A stretch of DNA of 64,000 nt from NCBI GenBank assembly GCA_016801845.1, contig CM028916.1, positions 15,887,514 to 15,951,513 on the forward strand, in the 5' to 3' direction. The position numbers were made by a program, and so were the translations under genes. The first letter of the stretch is position 1. Every line of letters starts with the position of its first letter. The DNA is from Polydactylus sextarius. Its lineage: Eukaryota > Chordata > Actinopteri > Polynemidae. Positions 36,251-49,435 of this stretch are shown here, piece after piece. The notes under the pieces are model-generated. The model was not told the DNA's origin, ran no database searches, and was given only the letters and a program-made list of their open reading frames with translations.

Positions 36251-39200
36251 ATGGAGAACAGCAAGGTGACCAATAATCAGTGGAGGAAATTAAATTAGAC
36301 ACAGAGACAAAGTCTGTTTGATTCATTTTGCTTGATTGAGATGTTGAGGACAATTGTTTTGCATCACAGCAGTGGTTCTGGAACCACGAAGGAAAACAGG
36401 AGACTAAACCTTTTTTTTTTTTTTTTTTTTTTTAAATAAAAAATAACATTTTATAAATTGATGTATAAAATGATTTATTTATCTTTGAAATACACTGGAC
36501 ACTATAAAACTACATCTCAACTGCCATTTTCATGTGCTGTTTGGATGGAATAAGTGATAAAAAAAAATGCTTTAGATTTTGGTGAACTGCTTCTTTAAGC
36601 GTGACTCATCCTTGTTCGGTGCGTGCATATATGTGTGCGTATGTGTGTGTCCAGCAGCCAGTGAAGGAGGTGCTCCCCCTGCCTCGCAACACTGCCTCAC
36701 TTCCTGTGACTTCGTCCTCTCTGAACTCTGCTGCCGCCTCAAAAAAACACACCACAGGCTCCATCCAGCATGTACAAGTGGCCTCCTCAGGTGATTTACA
36801 AAGGACCACACATATCTGCTTTTCAGTTTGCAGATTCAAATATATATTCTAGGAACATGACCAGGATTATTATATAGATAAATGATATTTACTGTCAGCA
36901 GTCAAGATCTTTTTAATTTATTTATTCATTATACACTGGAAATAGTTCTCTTTCATATTGTCTTTTTACTTAACACAACACAATGTTTTAACATTGCATT
37001 GTTTTTTTTTTTTTGTTTTTTTTTTACTGAATTATTAACCTTTAACCTTATTAACCTTTGTTCTAATCTAACAGTGGTGACATCATTCAATCATCTGAAG
37101 CCTCCAGGGAGGGATCTCACCCTGATGTCTCAGTTGAAACCTCTCAAGTCTCTGCGACAAGCTGGTTTCACTGCTGTCTTCACTGGACAAACGGTAAGAT
37201 CAACTAGACATTTCCACTCAACCTCTGCGTACAGTTTGCGATGATAACTTGATATCTATTTCCAGCTGTGGTCTTCACATTTCCAGTTGACCCTTTTCAA
37301 ATCAAGAACTTATTGCTGGAACTTATTGAGTATTGTTACTGGTGTATAAACTTGTTATAGTCGGTTGAAAAGGAGCTACTTTTAGCTTGAGCTGGAACTT
37401 ATGATTACTTTTAAGAACTACACAATACATACACATCAATGGTTTTATACTGACATAAAAAAAAAGACCCAGCAAAAACTCAACATCCACACTTTTTTGT
37501 GAGAAAAATTTGTAAACAAGCAGCACTGTTCTTCTATTCCAGAGTGATCCTGATTTTATAGAACAATATCATGAATTATGAATTACTTATTGAACATATA
37601 AGTGTGAAACTTGTGTCTCCCTCTTTTTTCTGTGAGAGTAATTGCAGACAGACTGTCAAGTAGAAACGTGGTTCCAAGATTCTTAATAATTTAAATGTAC
37701 CCCTACAAAATAGTGTGCAGTGTTTATCCATCCATTATATTTCAAATGGCTTTGAAACTAGGTAGTGAGTAAGTAGTAAGCTAGCTTACAGGGCAATTTT
37801 TACATGTTATGCCATACAATGATTATTATCTACAGAATTTTTGGTAGGAAAATAACAGATAAACTAGTAAAATGAATAAAGGCTGCACACCATCGAGCTG
37901 CTGCTGTTCATGTCATCTGTCATGCCGTCAACAATTACCCACTGGTCTTTGGTGTTTCTGTGCCTCCACACAGAGAATCATAAATCTTTTGGAAGAGGTA
38001 AAAAGATGAATAGAGATGTATAAAATGTGGCTCGAGACTCAGAGCACAGCAGTGACATTCTGACTGTCTTATGTTGTTGAACGCTGATAGAAGCCTGACA
38101 GCGAGGAAGTTTTAGAGGACGTACCAATTGTCGACGTGATCTTGGCCGACATTGATTCCCTGGTGCCCACTCATGATGAAGCCGGTCGGCCCATAGCAGA
38201 GTGGAAACGACAGGTGATGGTGAGGCAGCTGCAGGTCAGACTGCAGGATGAGGAGGAACAGAGGAGACAGGTACCCTTCATATGTACTTTGGTATGCATG
38301 AGCACACAAAATGCTTGGCAGGATTAGATTAATGGATATATCATTATAGACATATATTTTTTGTTCTCATAACAAAAAGGTGATTTCAAGGATGATAGTT
38401 TAGCATTTGGGGAAATATGTATTTGCTTTCTTGCCAAGACTCAGTTAAGAAGATTGATACTGCTCTCATGTTTGTCCGATCAATATGAATCTACAGCCAG
38501 AAGGCAGTTAACTTAGTTTAGCATAAAAAACTGTAAATGGTGGCAAACAGTTGGCCTGGTTCTGTCTAAAAGTAACCAAATTTTACAGAGCCTTGTTTGA
38601 TGCATACAAAGACTAAAGTGTAATAACAACACATTGCTTTATTGTGGGAGATAATGTATAATATATATATATATATATATATAACATACTAGAGTCTGGT
38701 CAAGAAATATTCTAGTATAACACCTACTAACACTGCAACTATTGCATCATCTTACTTAAATACAACAAATGTAAACAAAGTCATCTCATCAGTGGGATTG
38801 TTTGCTAATGGTCTGTCATCCTTCAAATAGGACATGTCTAATGGCTACACACCAGTGGATGGCTGGAAATACTCCCAAACTCATAATGCCGTCTTGGGGC
38901 CTTTTGGTGAGCTCCTAACTGATGATGACCTGATGTACCTGCAGCAACAGATTGAATCTGTTTCACTGCATAAACTCTGCCAGGCCTATGAGCTGGAGCT
39001 AACCAGGCTGACGGAGGAGCTGAGGGCCATTTTACCTGATCCCATTGTCAACATATCCTTGAACAAAGAGGCCCTAAAACAGGTGGATGCAGGTGGGAAA
39101 ACACACCTAAGTATGCCGACCTGGTGCACTCGTATTTCAGAGATTGTCAAGAGTATGTCTCTGTTGGTGGCTAATCTAACCAAGACCACAGAAAATGGGG

Positions 39201-40477
39201 GTGAGAAAAGAATAGTGGGAGGAACAATGGAGGAAATGACTGATTTGCAGGCCATAAAAGATAGTTCAGGTATTTATTTAAACGAGGCATTCAATCAACA
39301 AGAGCAAAAGAGGATGTCAGCACATGCAGAGACTTCTAGTGCATGTATGATACCTCACATAAGCATGGCGTCTACTTTCAGCCATCGCTTGGAGACAAAC
39401 AGCTACAGCAGAGTGCGGAGAGAGAGGGTAGAGAGGGAGATCCAACAATCTGGAGTGTCGGTCAGAAACCTCAGGTCAAACTTTGAAGGTCATATTGGTG
39501 GGATTTATCCCTTTGCTGGGGTTGTAAAAGTAGGCCAGAGTTTGAAGAACCAGATAACAGTTGGAGCTTCAGCAGGAAACAACCATAATGCCAGCACAGG
39601 CTTCAGCTGTGAGGTGAGCTGTTGCAATACTCCTAAAAAACTTGTACCTGTCATGGAGACCTCCAGTTTAAGGAAAGAACGTATAGTGGTGCTGTTCCTG
39701 AGCCACTGGAAGAAATCTGCGTATGCTATTTCAGTGAGAGCATTAAGGCAGAGACAGGGACAAGAGGCAGCATCAGGGACAGTGCCAGCAGCACCAACCC
39801 AACAGAAAATCACCTCCATGTTTCAGTTCTGCCAACAACGAGGTGCTGTGGACAAGATGCTAAAATCCTGGAGGTATAAACTAGAACAGAAAGAGCAGCA
39901 AAAGTCCCCTTTGTCCTCTGAATCACAAAACACACCCTCTCAAGTGACCTACTCCCCAGAGCAGTTTCTGCCTGATGTGGATGGTGTCGCCATGAGCTAC
40001 GACAGCTTGACCCTTGACCTCTTCATGCTTGGATATTTCCACATCTTAGAGCAAGAACTGTTGCCAGAAGAGAGGAAGATGAGGCATCTTCTCTGCTTTG
40101 AAGTCTTTGACCATGTTGGTCGTTTCCCCTGGGAGACGGTGCGTGATTTCCACAAGGCTGTTCTCCAGGAAATCCAGACTGGGAGACGACAGTGGAGCGA
40201 CGGCTTCGAGGACATTAAAGTTAAATTCTTTGGAGAGTCAAGACTAAACCGCAGTCCGTCAGTACCACCATTATTGTCATCATCATCATCATCATCATCA
40301 TCACTGCCAGATTCCAGGTTGGTGCCTGAAGTCATTGTTCAAACTGTTTCTGCAGATAAGAGTGGCAATGACACAGACTTCTCCTGTTTCAACAATGAAG
40401 ACATTTGTAAATACATTGACCGCAGCTTTGCTTTTTGGAAAGAAAAGGAAGCAGAGCTGTTTGATTTTGAACGTTAG
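36251..40477 (+). CDS. espnl: Espin-like protein lacking ankyrin repeats, six coding exons
   Basis: Coding exons 36251-36265, 36655-36790, 37075-37193, 37974-37997, 38091-38270 and 38831-40477 join in phase: 2121 nt, 706 residues. The core is ADIDSLVPTHDEAGRPIAEW plus KRQVMVRQLQVRLQDEEEQ, the segment I associate with espins and ESPNL. A large last exon begins with GWKYSQTHNAVLGPFGELLT, also as I recall for ESPNL. Espin-family proteins bundle actin or associate with actin in stereocilia and microvilli. The start MENSK has a good context (CAACATGG), and an in-frame TGA lies upstream in the same exon, so it is a believable start. The ankyrin repeats and the espin actin-bundling module are not seen. 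The last exon holds a TCA repeat giving about nine serines. The 15-nt and 24-nt exons are the weakest parts; the family name is recalled, not searched. Confidence 0.7.
38395..38660. repeat. Dispersed teleost repeat, copy 2, espin-like intron 5
   Basis: GTTTAGCATTTGGGGAAATA, CTTTCTTGCCAAGACTCAGT, GAAGATTGATACTGCTCTCA and CTACAGCCAG occur in the same order as in the copy at 30244. A (TA)n tract follows at about 38660-38683. Confidence 0.65.
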
Positions 40478-40707
40478 CCCTGAGGATTCATTTTTTTCTA
40501 CTAAATGATGTCATGTAGGTGTGTTTACTTTACACTGATGGGAACTGACCGAAATTGTCTTGAGAAAGCTTTTTTGATGTAGTATTGTTGCAAAAGCAAA
40601 TGTTGATAACAGTTCGTCCATTTACATCCCAGTCACAGACAGAGAAACAAGAAATGATGCTTACAGCTACAATACAAAAAAAGGTTCATGGTATCATTTT
40701 TGTAATC

Positions 40708-40753
40708 TGGGGTCTCCCGTTAGACCAGAAAACTGGTCTAACGGGAGACCCCA
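40708..40753. repeat. Perfect 21-bp inverted repeat with AAAA loop
   Basis: Bases 40708-40728 are the exact reverse complement of 40733-40753, with only AAAA between. It sits about 230 bases after the espin-like stop and before its poly(A) signal, so it would be transcribed into the 3' UTR as a stable hairpin. Confidence 0.9.
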
Positions 40754-40861
40754 TCCAGTTACATTGTGTGAAGTGTAAGATCCAAGGTATTTTTTGAACC
40801 CCGACATGTCTGGACATGTCTGCCTCTGCAATATTGACTTTCACCATTTATCTTTTGATTC

Positions 40862-40867
40862 AATAAA
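40862..40867 (+). terminator. espnl: Poly(A) signal of the espin-like gene
   Basis: AATAAA about 385 bases after the stop codon; no other AATAAA lies between them. Confidence 0.65.
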
Positions 40868-40879
40868 TCATTTTCAAAC

Positions 40880-41632
40880 TATGTTAAAAAATATGTCTCT
40901 TGAGATCTACAGCTTGGTCGATACCACTTCAGATACTAGTAATATTGTATAAATAATCTTCCATTACAGGAAAAGGTGCTGCATTTTACACTTTATTATT
41001 TATTTTGAATGGCCTCTTATCATTACCATTATTACTGTTATTTTATCATTATCTCACCATTATTTTGTTCTGCAAAGTGTAAAACACAATTTCCTAAAAG
41101 TATAATGTGATTTCTTCAAATTTTGTGCAACCAACAACCCAAAAATAGTCACTTTCACAAAAGAAATGTCATTTTGCATTGTCATCTGACTAATTAAATA
41201 CCTAATCTAGTTATAATTCATTATAAAAATTCATCTCTAAAATGATATGTTTTACTGAAACATTGTTAGTCTTTGCAGAAATGTACTGAGGAAGAACAAT
41301 CGTATGCTAAAGAAAAATAAGAAACAGATTAATTCAACATTATACTTGAATACAATAATCGACCACATTTATATTCTACCACATTATACAGCTAATTATC
41401 TTATTCCTGCTACATAAGAACTACGGATTAATCTCAGGGCCAATAGAAAGGTGAGAGACTGAAATAGGTGAGGTCGCGCAGGCGCACAAGCTCCATAAAT
41501 TGACAGGAGGATGCTGAGCTGCATTCCCATCATTCTGTGAGGAGAGGAGGATCCCCCTGCGCACACAACAGAGGAGACGCCGAGCGACAAGAACATATAA
41601 AATAATCCGAGTTGAGCTCTTTATCTGCCACC
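40880..41632 (+). promoter_or_regulatory. rab6b: Intergenic DNA and rab6b promoter/5' UTR
   Basis: The left part is AT-rich with nothing recognisable. From about 41440 the sequence becomes richer in CpG (GGTCGCGCAGGCGCAC). ACATATAAAATA lies about 40 bases before the start ATG, too close to be sure that it is a TATA box. Confidence 0.35.
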
Positions 41633-42471
41633 ATGTCAGCTGGAGGAGATTTGGGGAACCCCCTGAGGAAATTTAAACTCGTATTTTTGGGAGAACAGAG
41701 CGGTGAGTCAGTGCTTGGAGCAGTTTTTTTTTTTTTTTTTGGATGAATCCTCCCCATAATACCAAACATGCGTATCTATATGTTGAAGGCCATGTTAATG
41801 TAATCGGATTGATTTTTAAAAGTTGTAGCTAAAATCTAGAGGCTGTTACTGAGTGTCTCTGGTGTATCTGACGCCCATGTTGTTGCTGGTCACAATCTGT
41901 GACTGGAAAATTTGATTAATAGAGGAAGAAGAAAAAAGAGAAAAGAAGAAAAAACGCATGCACATAGATCGCACCTTCGGATTAAATATAACTAACCAGT
42001 AGAAAATAAACACTGATTGTACTCGAGGAATATTCAAGTGTCGCAAATTGACATATTTCGCATCATAGCAGGCGATGTGGACTCGGATGTTTTGATGTGC
42101 TGCAGTGACCGACAAAGATGCACAGCCCGTTTCCACATAACGCTGTTATTTCTCTCTGATCGCTCATTTATAACCTTAACAATCCTCTACTCTGTTACAT
42201 GACAGCGTCTCATATTTTTTCCTCACACCATTGGTATTTTTATTTTTTAAGAGACAGAGAGAAGATAATAAACAGTCCCCATGTGTCAGTTCGGGACACA
42301 CCCTAGGCTGGCGATGTCGGTAGCTTCTCTAAACCTCGCAGCCTCTGGTTCGGTCCCATAAATAATCAAATAAAAACGGGGCTTGACAGCGTCACAACAC
42401 ATATGCTATATATTCAATAATCCATCTATTCGAGGTGGGAATGGTAGTATGTGTGCGTGCGTGTGTGTGTT

Positions 42472-42518
<47 letters not shown>

Positions 42519-45500
42519 ACGTGCATGCGTTTGTGTGTGTGTGGTTTGATGTGATGGCACAAATTCAGGAGGTGCTGATCGATATTGGTTTAGCGCTGAA
42601 AAGCAGCCTGAATACGTGTTCAGACATCAGACATCCAGAGTGGCAGCAGAGCAGCTCATTTTCCAGAAAATACAGCAGCAAAAAAGCACAATGCACATAA
42701 TTAGGCCTAATATGACAGCAGCTTTACTGGAGGGTTTGTGTTTTACATCGTGATGCTCCTGTGTGTATGTGTGTGTGTGTGTGTATGTATGTGTGTGTCT
42801 GTGTCTATGAGGAGGCTACATGTCGACTGAAAGCCTCCCTGTGTGTTTGTGTGGCCTTGTACTGCAATGTTACTGTCCATGGTGCTGAATCGCGGCCTGG
42901 CGTGGCCACTGCCCATTGCTGGCTTCAAAACTACACTGCTGTCATAGAGGACCCTGCACGAGTGTATTTGGGGCCTGTTGGAAAAAAAAAACAAGTACTG
43001 TCCTTTATTATATGTCGATCCGATATAAAATGGTGCCAAAAAAAAGCTGCTGGGTAGGATGTAAATAAAAATGGAGCTCACCAGGCTCTTCACCTTAATC
43101 CTCGGAGAAGTCGCCATCTGGGCTGCTCAGTGTCTCTTTTCTATCTGTCTAGGGCCGGGATGGCCTATGCCTCTCTGGTGATTATATAAAATTTTTAGAT
43201 TTTAACTCCTGTTTTTTTTTCAAAAATTGCTGACAAATAGGCTTTTTTAAATTATTGTTCTCCTCGTCACATCTTCCTTCATGTGCTTTTTAAGATTTAG
43301 GGAACAAAATATCAAACTTATGTGCTTAGTCATGTTCCATTATTGGCATTGTCGTCACTATAGATTAAAAATTAACAGTTATGCACCGTTTTCATTATTA
43401 TTTTCATTACTGATCAATGAACTGACTTTTTTCTTGATTAAACTAAGCGTCTGAAAACAGTGAAAAATGCCTGTTGCAATTTGGAAAATTGCTTGTTCTG
43501 TCAGATGAGTCATCAACCCATAGATATTCAGTTAACTCACACATATGGCAGGAAAAAATAACAGGAATATCCTCATGTTTGACAAAGTAGAATATGGCAG
43601 ATTTAGTATTTTTGTGCAAAGGTTGATTATCTAAATAGTTACAGATTAAGTTGTTTGTGGAAATATACTCATACTTTCATGAAATCAGTGTTTGATAATG
43701 AGATAATTTCAATTCATACTGACGTTTCTTAAATACTATTATTTCCTTTAAAAAAAGCACAGTATTATTCATGTTTATATACTGTTTATGTTTATTTACA
43801 ACTGAACCATTATGTTGAGTCCACATATTTTACTAAAAATCAACATCTGTTTCCTCTGTGTCTGTGTTACAGTGGGGAAAACATCTCTAATCACTAGGTT
43901 CATGTATGACAGTTTCGACAACACATATCAGGTAAGATTCAGACCAGATCCAGAACAAAAAAACAGAGAGTTATTTGAATTGAAATATGAATTGAATTGA
44001 AAAAATATTTAATGGGGTGAAATGATTTGTCTGCCCATTGTCCTCCATGTTAGATTTGAATCAATGGAGCAAATCACACTGCAGGTTTGCCCTAGACTAT
44101 GCCTTTAATGCCACAATAGTCATTAATTAAAGTGGAATAACGTTATGGTGAAAACCTTCTGGCATCAAAAATGCCCACTTGATTTAGAAATTACAAGTTT
44201 GGATGAATAATGTCCTGTTTTGGCTGTTGCCAATAAAATGAAATAGTATGTTGGCAATAATCAACTTTTATTATTTCTCAGAACTCAGACAGATATGGAA
44301 TCTGAATAATTGAGCCCTGAAGGCAACACAAATGAAATTTGCTTTTCAGTCGTAATAAGTTTTAGTGCTTAGTTTTTTTTCCTAACTTCCTTTTGTGTTT
44401 TTGTTTTATTTAACAACATTCACTCTGTAGGGAACATTTCACTTTTGAATTCTGTGTTTGACTGATGATTTTATGGTTTTGTTTTTCTGTCTCTTCACAG
44501 GCAACCATTGGAATCGACTTCCTATCAAAGACGATGTACCTGGAAGACCGAACAGTAGGAAATGTTGATTGTCGTTGAAAAAAAAAACAAAAAAACACGT
44601 GGATACACACATTAAAATGAATTATTCTATTTGCACTTGTATGGTTTTAGTCAGTCAACATCCTTTGAAAGAAATGTCCCAATTTCCACTCTGTTTTGAC
44701 TAATCCTTGATTTGATTTGCTTAATTACTGCTCTCTTCACACACTAACATGATTATCATAAGGTTATTTCTGGCAGATAGAACCTTTCGTGGTTCTTTGG
44801 CTTTTCAAGCCCTGAGAAGTGAAAGCCTCACACAAGGATCATTTACTTCAGCGAGCATTAAAACTTTTTTTTGTCGGGATATTATGCTCTATCAGACGGC
44901 ACATGGGCTGATACTGGCTTATCCCTTTGCAAGTGCACTTAAAAAGCTTTTACATCTGTGCAGCATTTGTAGTTTGATGATGAAGCAGCAGCTGAAGATG
45001 TGTGTTTCTGTGTATGTGCACATGCAGGTAAGGCTCCAGCTGTGGGATACAGCTGGACAGGAACGTTTCAGGAGCCTCATCCCGAGCTACATACGAGACT
45101 CTACTGTAGCTGTGGTCGTCTATGATATTACAAGTGAGCAGCAACGTGCTAATTTACCTTTTATGTGCATGTATTTGTTATATTTTAACAATATCTATTG
45201 TATTATATTTTTATGTTTTTACATTTTTAACTGGAATCCTCATCTTCCACAGATGTGAACTCATTCCAGCAGACTTGCAAATGGATTGATGATGTCAGGA
45301 CAGAGAGAGGAAGTGATGTCATCATCATGCTAGTCGGCAACAAAACAGATCTGGAAGAGAAGAGGTGAGTCAGACGTTGTTCATAGCTGTTGCTATCATA
45401 GTGGAAATATTCAGTTACCTGAACAGAAATCATGTTGTTAAAAGCAACGTCAGTACTGAATAAATTAGCCTTCAACATTAAGATGCTGAGTCTGGCCTGA

Positions 45501-46846
45501 TTCTCCTGCAGGCAAATCACGATCGAGGAAGGAGAGCAGAGAGCCAAAGAGCTGAACGTCATGTTCATCGAGACCAGTGCCAAAACAGGCTGCAATGTCA
45601 AACAGGTGACGCCTGCAGTTTCACCATATTTCCTACCATTTTGGGTGTTAGTCTCTCTTACATTCTCTGCCATTTACAAAATGATCCAGTTACCAATGTG
45701 AACAAATGAAATAAAACAAATGAAATAAAACAGTGCTGGGGTATGACAAAGTACATTTACATCAAGTGCTGCAGTAGTACAATTTTTAGTATAATTTTTT
45801 AAGTACTTGTACTTAAATATTACATTTTTAGTACAGTACATTTTTTCTGTCAGTGCTTTTACAGATCAGGGATTTTCATAGAAAACAGAAGATACATTTG
45901 TAAAATATGATTTACAGTTAAATATATGAACCTTTTGACAGAGGACAACACAGTTAAAATGATTACAACAGCAAAATGCTGCTTACACTTGAACCAACCA
46001 GCAATAATATCTAATAATTGACTACATAATGGTGTAACACTACATTTGGAGGTGACATTGTTCAAAATAACAACCATCAATCAGAACTAATGTACTAACA
46101 CATATCTTTATTTACATCTTGTTTTTGTCTCTGACTCTTCCTCCTCTCTTGGTTTCCCCCTCCTTTTTCCTCCTTCTAGCTGTTTCGTCGGGTTGCAGCA
46201 GCCCTACCTGGAATGGAAAGCTTGGACGATGCAAATCCTGAAGGCAGTATCCTTTACAGCAGCTGTGACTCACTGTGCATGAAGCCAAACGGCTGAGAAA
46301 TAGGCTTCTTATTTTTAATCTCTTAGTGGTTTCTGGCACTATTACAAACAGACTACCCAGTCGACCGTCTAGTGAGGCCTGAGCCATTAAACCTTTTTTG
46401 CCTAATAACAAAGATCAGAGCCAGGAACAGTGTTGATGTACTGTTACACCACCATCTAGTGGCTGGATAGGAAATAATATGTACTGAAAATGTGCAATGG
46501 AGCGTGACGATGATTGAGACATATTCTTTAATAGATGTGAATAAATGAATCTGTTTTGGAAATTTAAAATAGATAACATGCCAACGTTTGTCTCAAACTT
46601 GCAGTTTACAAATGACACTGTCGTTGAAATACTGACTGGGACAAATAAGTAAATACAAAGAAAACTGACGATGAAACCAAAGCTAGACTTCTTAGTTTTG
46701 TGATATCACATTATTAGTATTATTAGTATTCACATATAATTTTCTTGCCACATGATTTTTTCTTAACTGGAAAACTCCCAGTGATCGACATCAAGCTGGA
46801 TAAACCAGCAGAGCCTACTGTCCCTGAGGCTGGGTGCTCATGTTAA
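41633..46846 (+). CDS. rab6b: Rab GTPase RAB6B, eight exons
   Basis: Exons 41633-41702, 43873-43931, 44501-44554, 45028-45133, 45253-45364, 45512-45605, 46180-46246 and 46782-46846 give 627 nt and 208 residues, the usual RAB6B length. Rab6 proteins switch between GDP and GTP forms on Golgi membranes and direct retrograde Golgi-to-ER and other vesicle traffic. Seen: GEQSVGKTS (P-loop), ATIGIDF with the switch I threonine, DTAGQERFRSLIP (switch II), NKTD, ETSAK, and a C-terminal CSC for double geranylgeranylation. The start MSAGGD, QITIEEGEQRAKEL and MIDIKLDKP favour RAB6B over RAB6A. The ATG has a near-ideal context (GCCACCATG). The hypervariable segment before MIDIK (LDDANPEG) differs from human. 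Confidence 0.96.
42465..42515. repeat. (GT)n microsatellite, rab6b intron 1
   Basis: GT dinucleotides with TA interruptions; a second GT run is at 42763-42800. Confidence 0.9.
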
Positions 46847-47830
46847 TGCAGAGCTGCCATCGGACAGCTCCCTTCACACCATAGGCTTGTTGTGTTGCTT
46901 ACTACTGGTTAGCTTCCAGTTGACTTCTCTAATTGGATATAGGATCTGGGCCTTGTATCTGATTGGACAAATCAAATGTTATCTCTCAGTCTTGTTCAGT
47001 TGTAAAATATTGTATACTTTGTCAATATGTAAGTGACTGGCGGAGAAAAGGGAAAAAAAACAACAATAAAAAAAAAAAAAGACAAAAAAACAATGACATG
47101 AAAATGAACAAAAACAGTTTTGGAGAAATGAAAAAGGGAGAAACACGGGACAACCAACGGAATTCTTTTCGCTGTTATGTTTTGTATTTTTTATATATAA
47201 AAAGGGAAAGCACCAAAAATGATGCCTAAACATAAGAAGGAGAAATAGTGGGGGGGCCGAACACGTCTGAATGTCTGCAGCACGCATGCACGCTGATCTG
47301 ATCTTTGACCTTTGACCTTTGACCTTTGGCCTGCCCTCCAGAGTCCCCGCGCTCTGGAAGGAGGTTGACTATCTTAGAATGTTTTATAGCATCTCTCTAT
47401 AGCATCTCATGACAAAACGTATCTCATTTGATATTCCCACAAGAGTCAACTTCCAGTAGGTTCACCTAACAGTAGCTGTGAAAATGTGGCACTCTATCTC
47501 TCTATGGGTTTAACTTTTATAGAACAAACTGTACTGTGGTTAAAAAAAAAGAAGTAATAAAAAGACAACTTACTATCACAACTCCCCTTTTCCCCCAAAC
47601 CACTCCTCTCCTATGCCTCCTTTCTTCCCTTTATCCTTCTCTCCTTCCAGTCTCCCCATCCCTCCATCCCGGTAATACACATATAACGATCCACTGTAAT
47701 GCACTGCACTGTATATAATAATGTAATATGTATGTTGTGAACGTCCCTCTGTAGAAGTGGTCCTTGTTCACCAGTATGAATAATGTAATAATGTTTAATG
47801 ATAAATAAATTACAGATTAAAGGGCTTCAC
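46847..47830 (+). other. rab6b: rab6b 3' UTR
   Basis: Non-coding sequence after the stop with A-rich stretches, the DR1 half-site run at 47294-47325, and AATAAA at 47804-47809, which I take as the main poly(A) signal. The extent is inferred. Confidence 0.55.
47294..47325 (-). promoter_or_regulatory. Array of nuclear-receptor half-sites with 1-bp spacing (DR1)
   Basis: TGACCT occurs at 47306, 47313 and 47320 with one T between copies. TGATCT copies at 47294 and 47299 precede them. On the minus strand this is AGGTCA-A-AGGTCA-A-AGGTCA, the DR1 arrangement bound by HNF4, COUP-TF and RXR dimers. Its place in a 3' UTR is unusual, so function is open. Confidence 0.4.
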
Positions 47831-49435
47831 TCTCCTAACCATCAACATTTACCTGGTAGCAAAATGGTCGACTATATTGAGTGTTATCTTGAACTTTATT
47901 TTTCTGGTTTTACTGATTAAATCTATGGAATATATCACAGATGGGATTTTACACAATCAGATTTTTTTTGTTACATCTTTATCCACATTACTGGTCAGAT
48001 TTTTAGTGTGAAATTATTTCACCTGTAACAAGATACATTATATTTGTGTGGAGTAATTTCTATGTTACCCTGCTTAAGGAACTTGAGATTTTCAATTGAC
48101 AGACACATGACCTTTTAATTTTACTATCTAGCTGACTAAAAGTTAGACAAGTGACAATCACTTATTCATCTAAAGATCTAACAACACTAACAACAACAGG
48201 CTGAAAGATTGAACTATATGGGAAGTGGTTGAAATGTTTTGCGTTAGATGACAAGGTTAATACCACTTTCAGAGCTATGTGTTTATTGAAGCAGGAGCAA
48301 AGAGATGGTTAGCGTCACATAAAGACTCAAATCTAGGGGATTTTGAGGACCGTCATTTTACATTTTTATTTTTGTACAACTAAATAAACAAGATATATAG
48401 AGCCAGGCTAGCTGTTTCACTTATTTCCAGTATTTTCCAGTAGTGCAAAGTTAAGTTATCCATCTCCTAGCTCTGGCTTTAGGCTGCATTAATTGACCAA
48501 ATATTGAGAGAATGGAATTGAAAGTAAAATATTACTCTCAAAAAGAGTAAGAATAATATCTAAACTTAACATTAGACGTTTAACCATTGGACTCTCACAT
48601 ATTTAACCTCAATAAATGCAAAGGGTTCTGTTTTGTTACAAAAGGTTCATCGATTTTGAGGACAAATTTAGTTAAGTTCCTTATTAAACCCTTTTATGAG
48701 AGGAAAAAAGTGAGTAACAGCAGCTGACGAAATTGGACTGAAAGCATAGCAATGAAGCAGATGCACAATCCATCTGCCAATCAGTTAATTGTTTAGAGTG
48801 TTGTTTTTCTTCTGCCTATTGTGAAGTTGTAATTATCTGAACTGCACGCAATGAGTCACTGTCTGAAAATCTGAGCGTTAAGGGGAAGTTGTGGTGGAAA
48901 GAACCTTTTAAGACGACAACTGTCAGTATGAAGTGCCAGGTCACTTACACTCAGTTCTCCTGATGAAAGCCCACAGGTATTCCCCTGGACTGACAGCACG
49001 TCATTTGATCCCCCTGAGGGTTCAACAGGCGGACAGAGACAGTTAGTACTGTTAGTGGACAGATGAAGTCCACAGAGATAAGAGGTCGAGAGGTTGGTGT
49101 TCCTAGGGTTTCAGCAAGGGCGAAACCTTAAGTGTGAAGTTTCTGAAAGTCTCAACCACCCAATAAGCAGCTCTGTATTATACTGGTAATGTCATTTATC
49201 ATATTTATTAATATGAATTAGCTGGTGTGCATAAATTAATTGCAGAAATGTTTATATGGAAAAAGAGACATGAAAGATGTTCAGAATTCAGTGAATTCCG
49301 CTTTTAGTCAACATGAAACAATGCACCTGCACAATATTTGCCTCAATAAGTAGGACACACCTCTTACATCCATACTAACACGCAGCAATCTCAGATCCAA
49401 GTCACTTTGAACATCATTTACACACAAAGCGGATC
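47831..49435. other. Intergenic DNA between rab6b and aire
   Basis: No gene is seen. It holds a partial dispersed-repeat copy (48380-48450), and its right end must contain the aire promoter, for which I see no clear core element. Confidence 0.55.
48380..48450. repeat. Dispersed teleost repeat, partial copy 3, reverse orientation
   Basis: AGAGCCAGGCTAGCTGTTTC preceded by AAATAAACAAGATATATA matches the reverse complement of the part downstream of the TTAGC core in this family. Confidence 0.5.

Noticed and set aside
35875..36276. 133-residue plus-strand frame leading into the espin-like first exon
   Set aside because: Its phase at the donor 36265 does not match the following exon, while the MENSK frame does.
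39997..40335. Minus-strand frame with an Asp run opposite the espin-like last exon
   Set aside because: Antisense shadow of the TCA repeat coding for serines.
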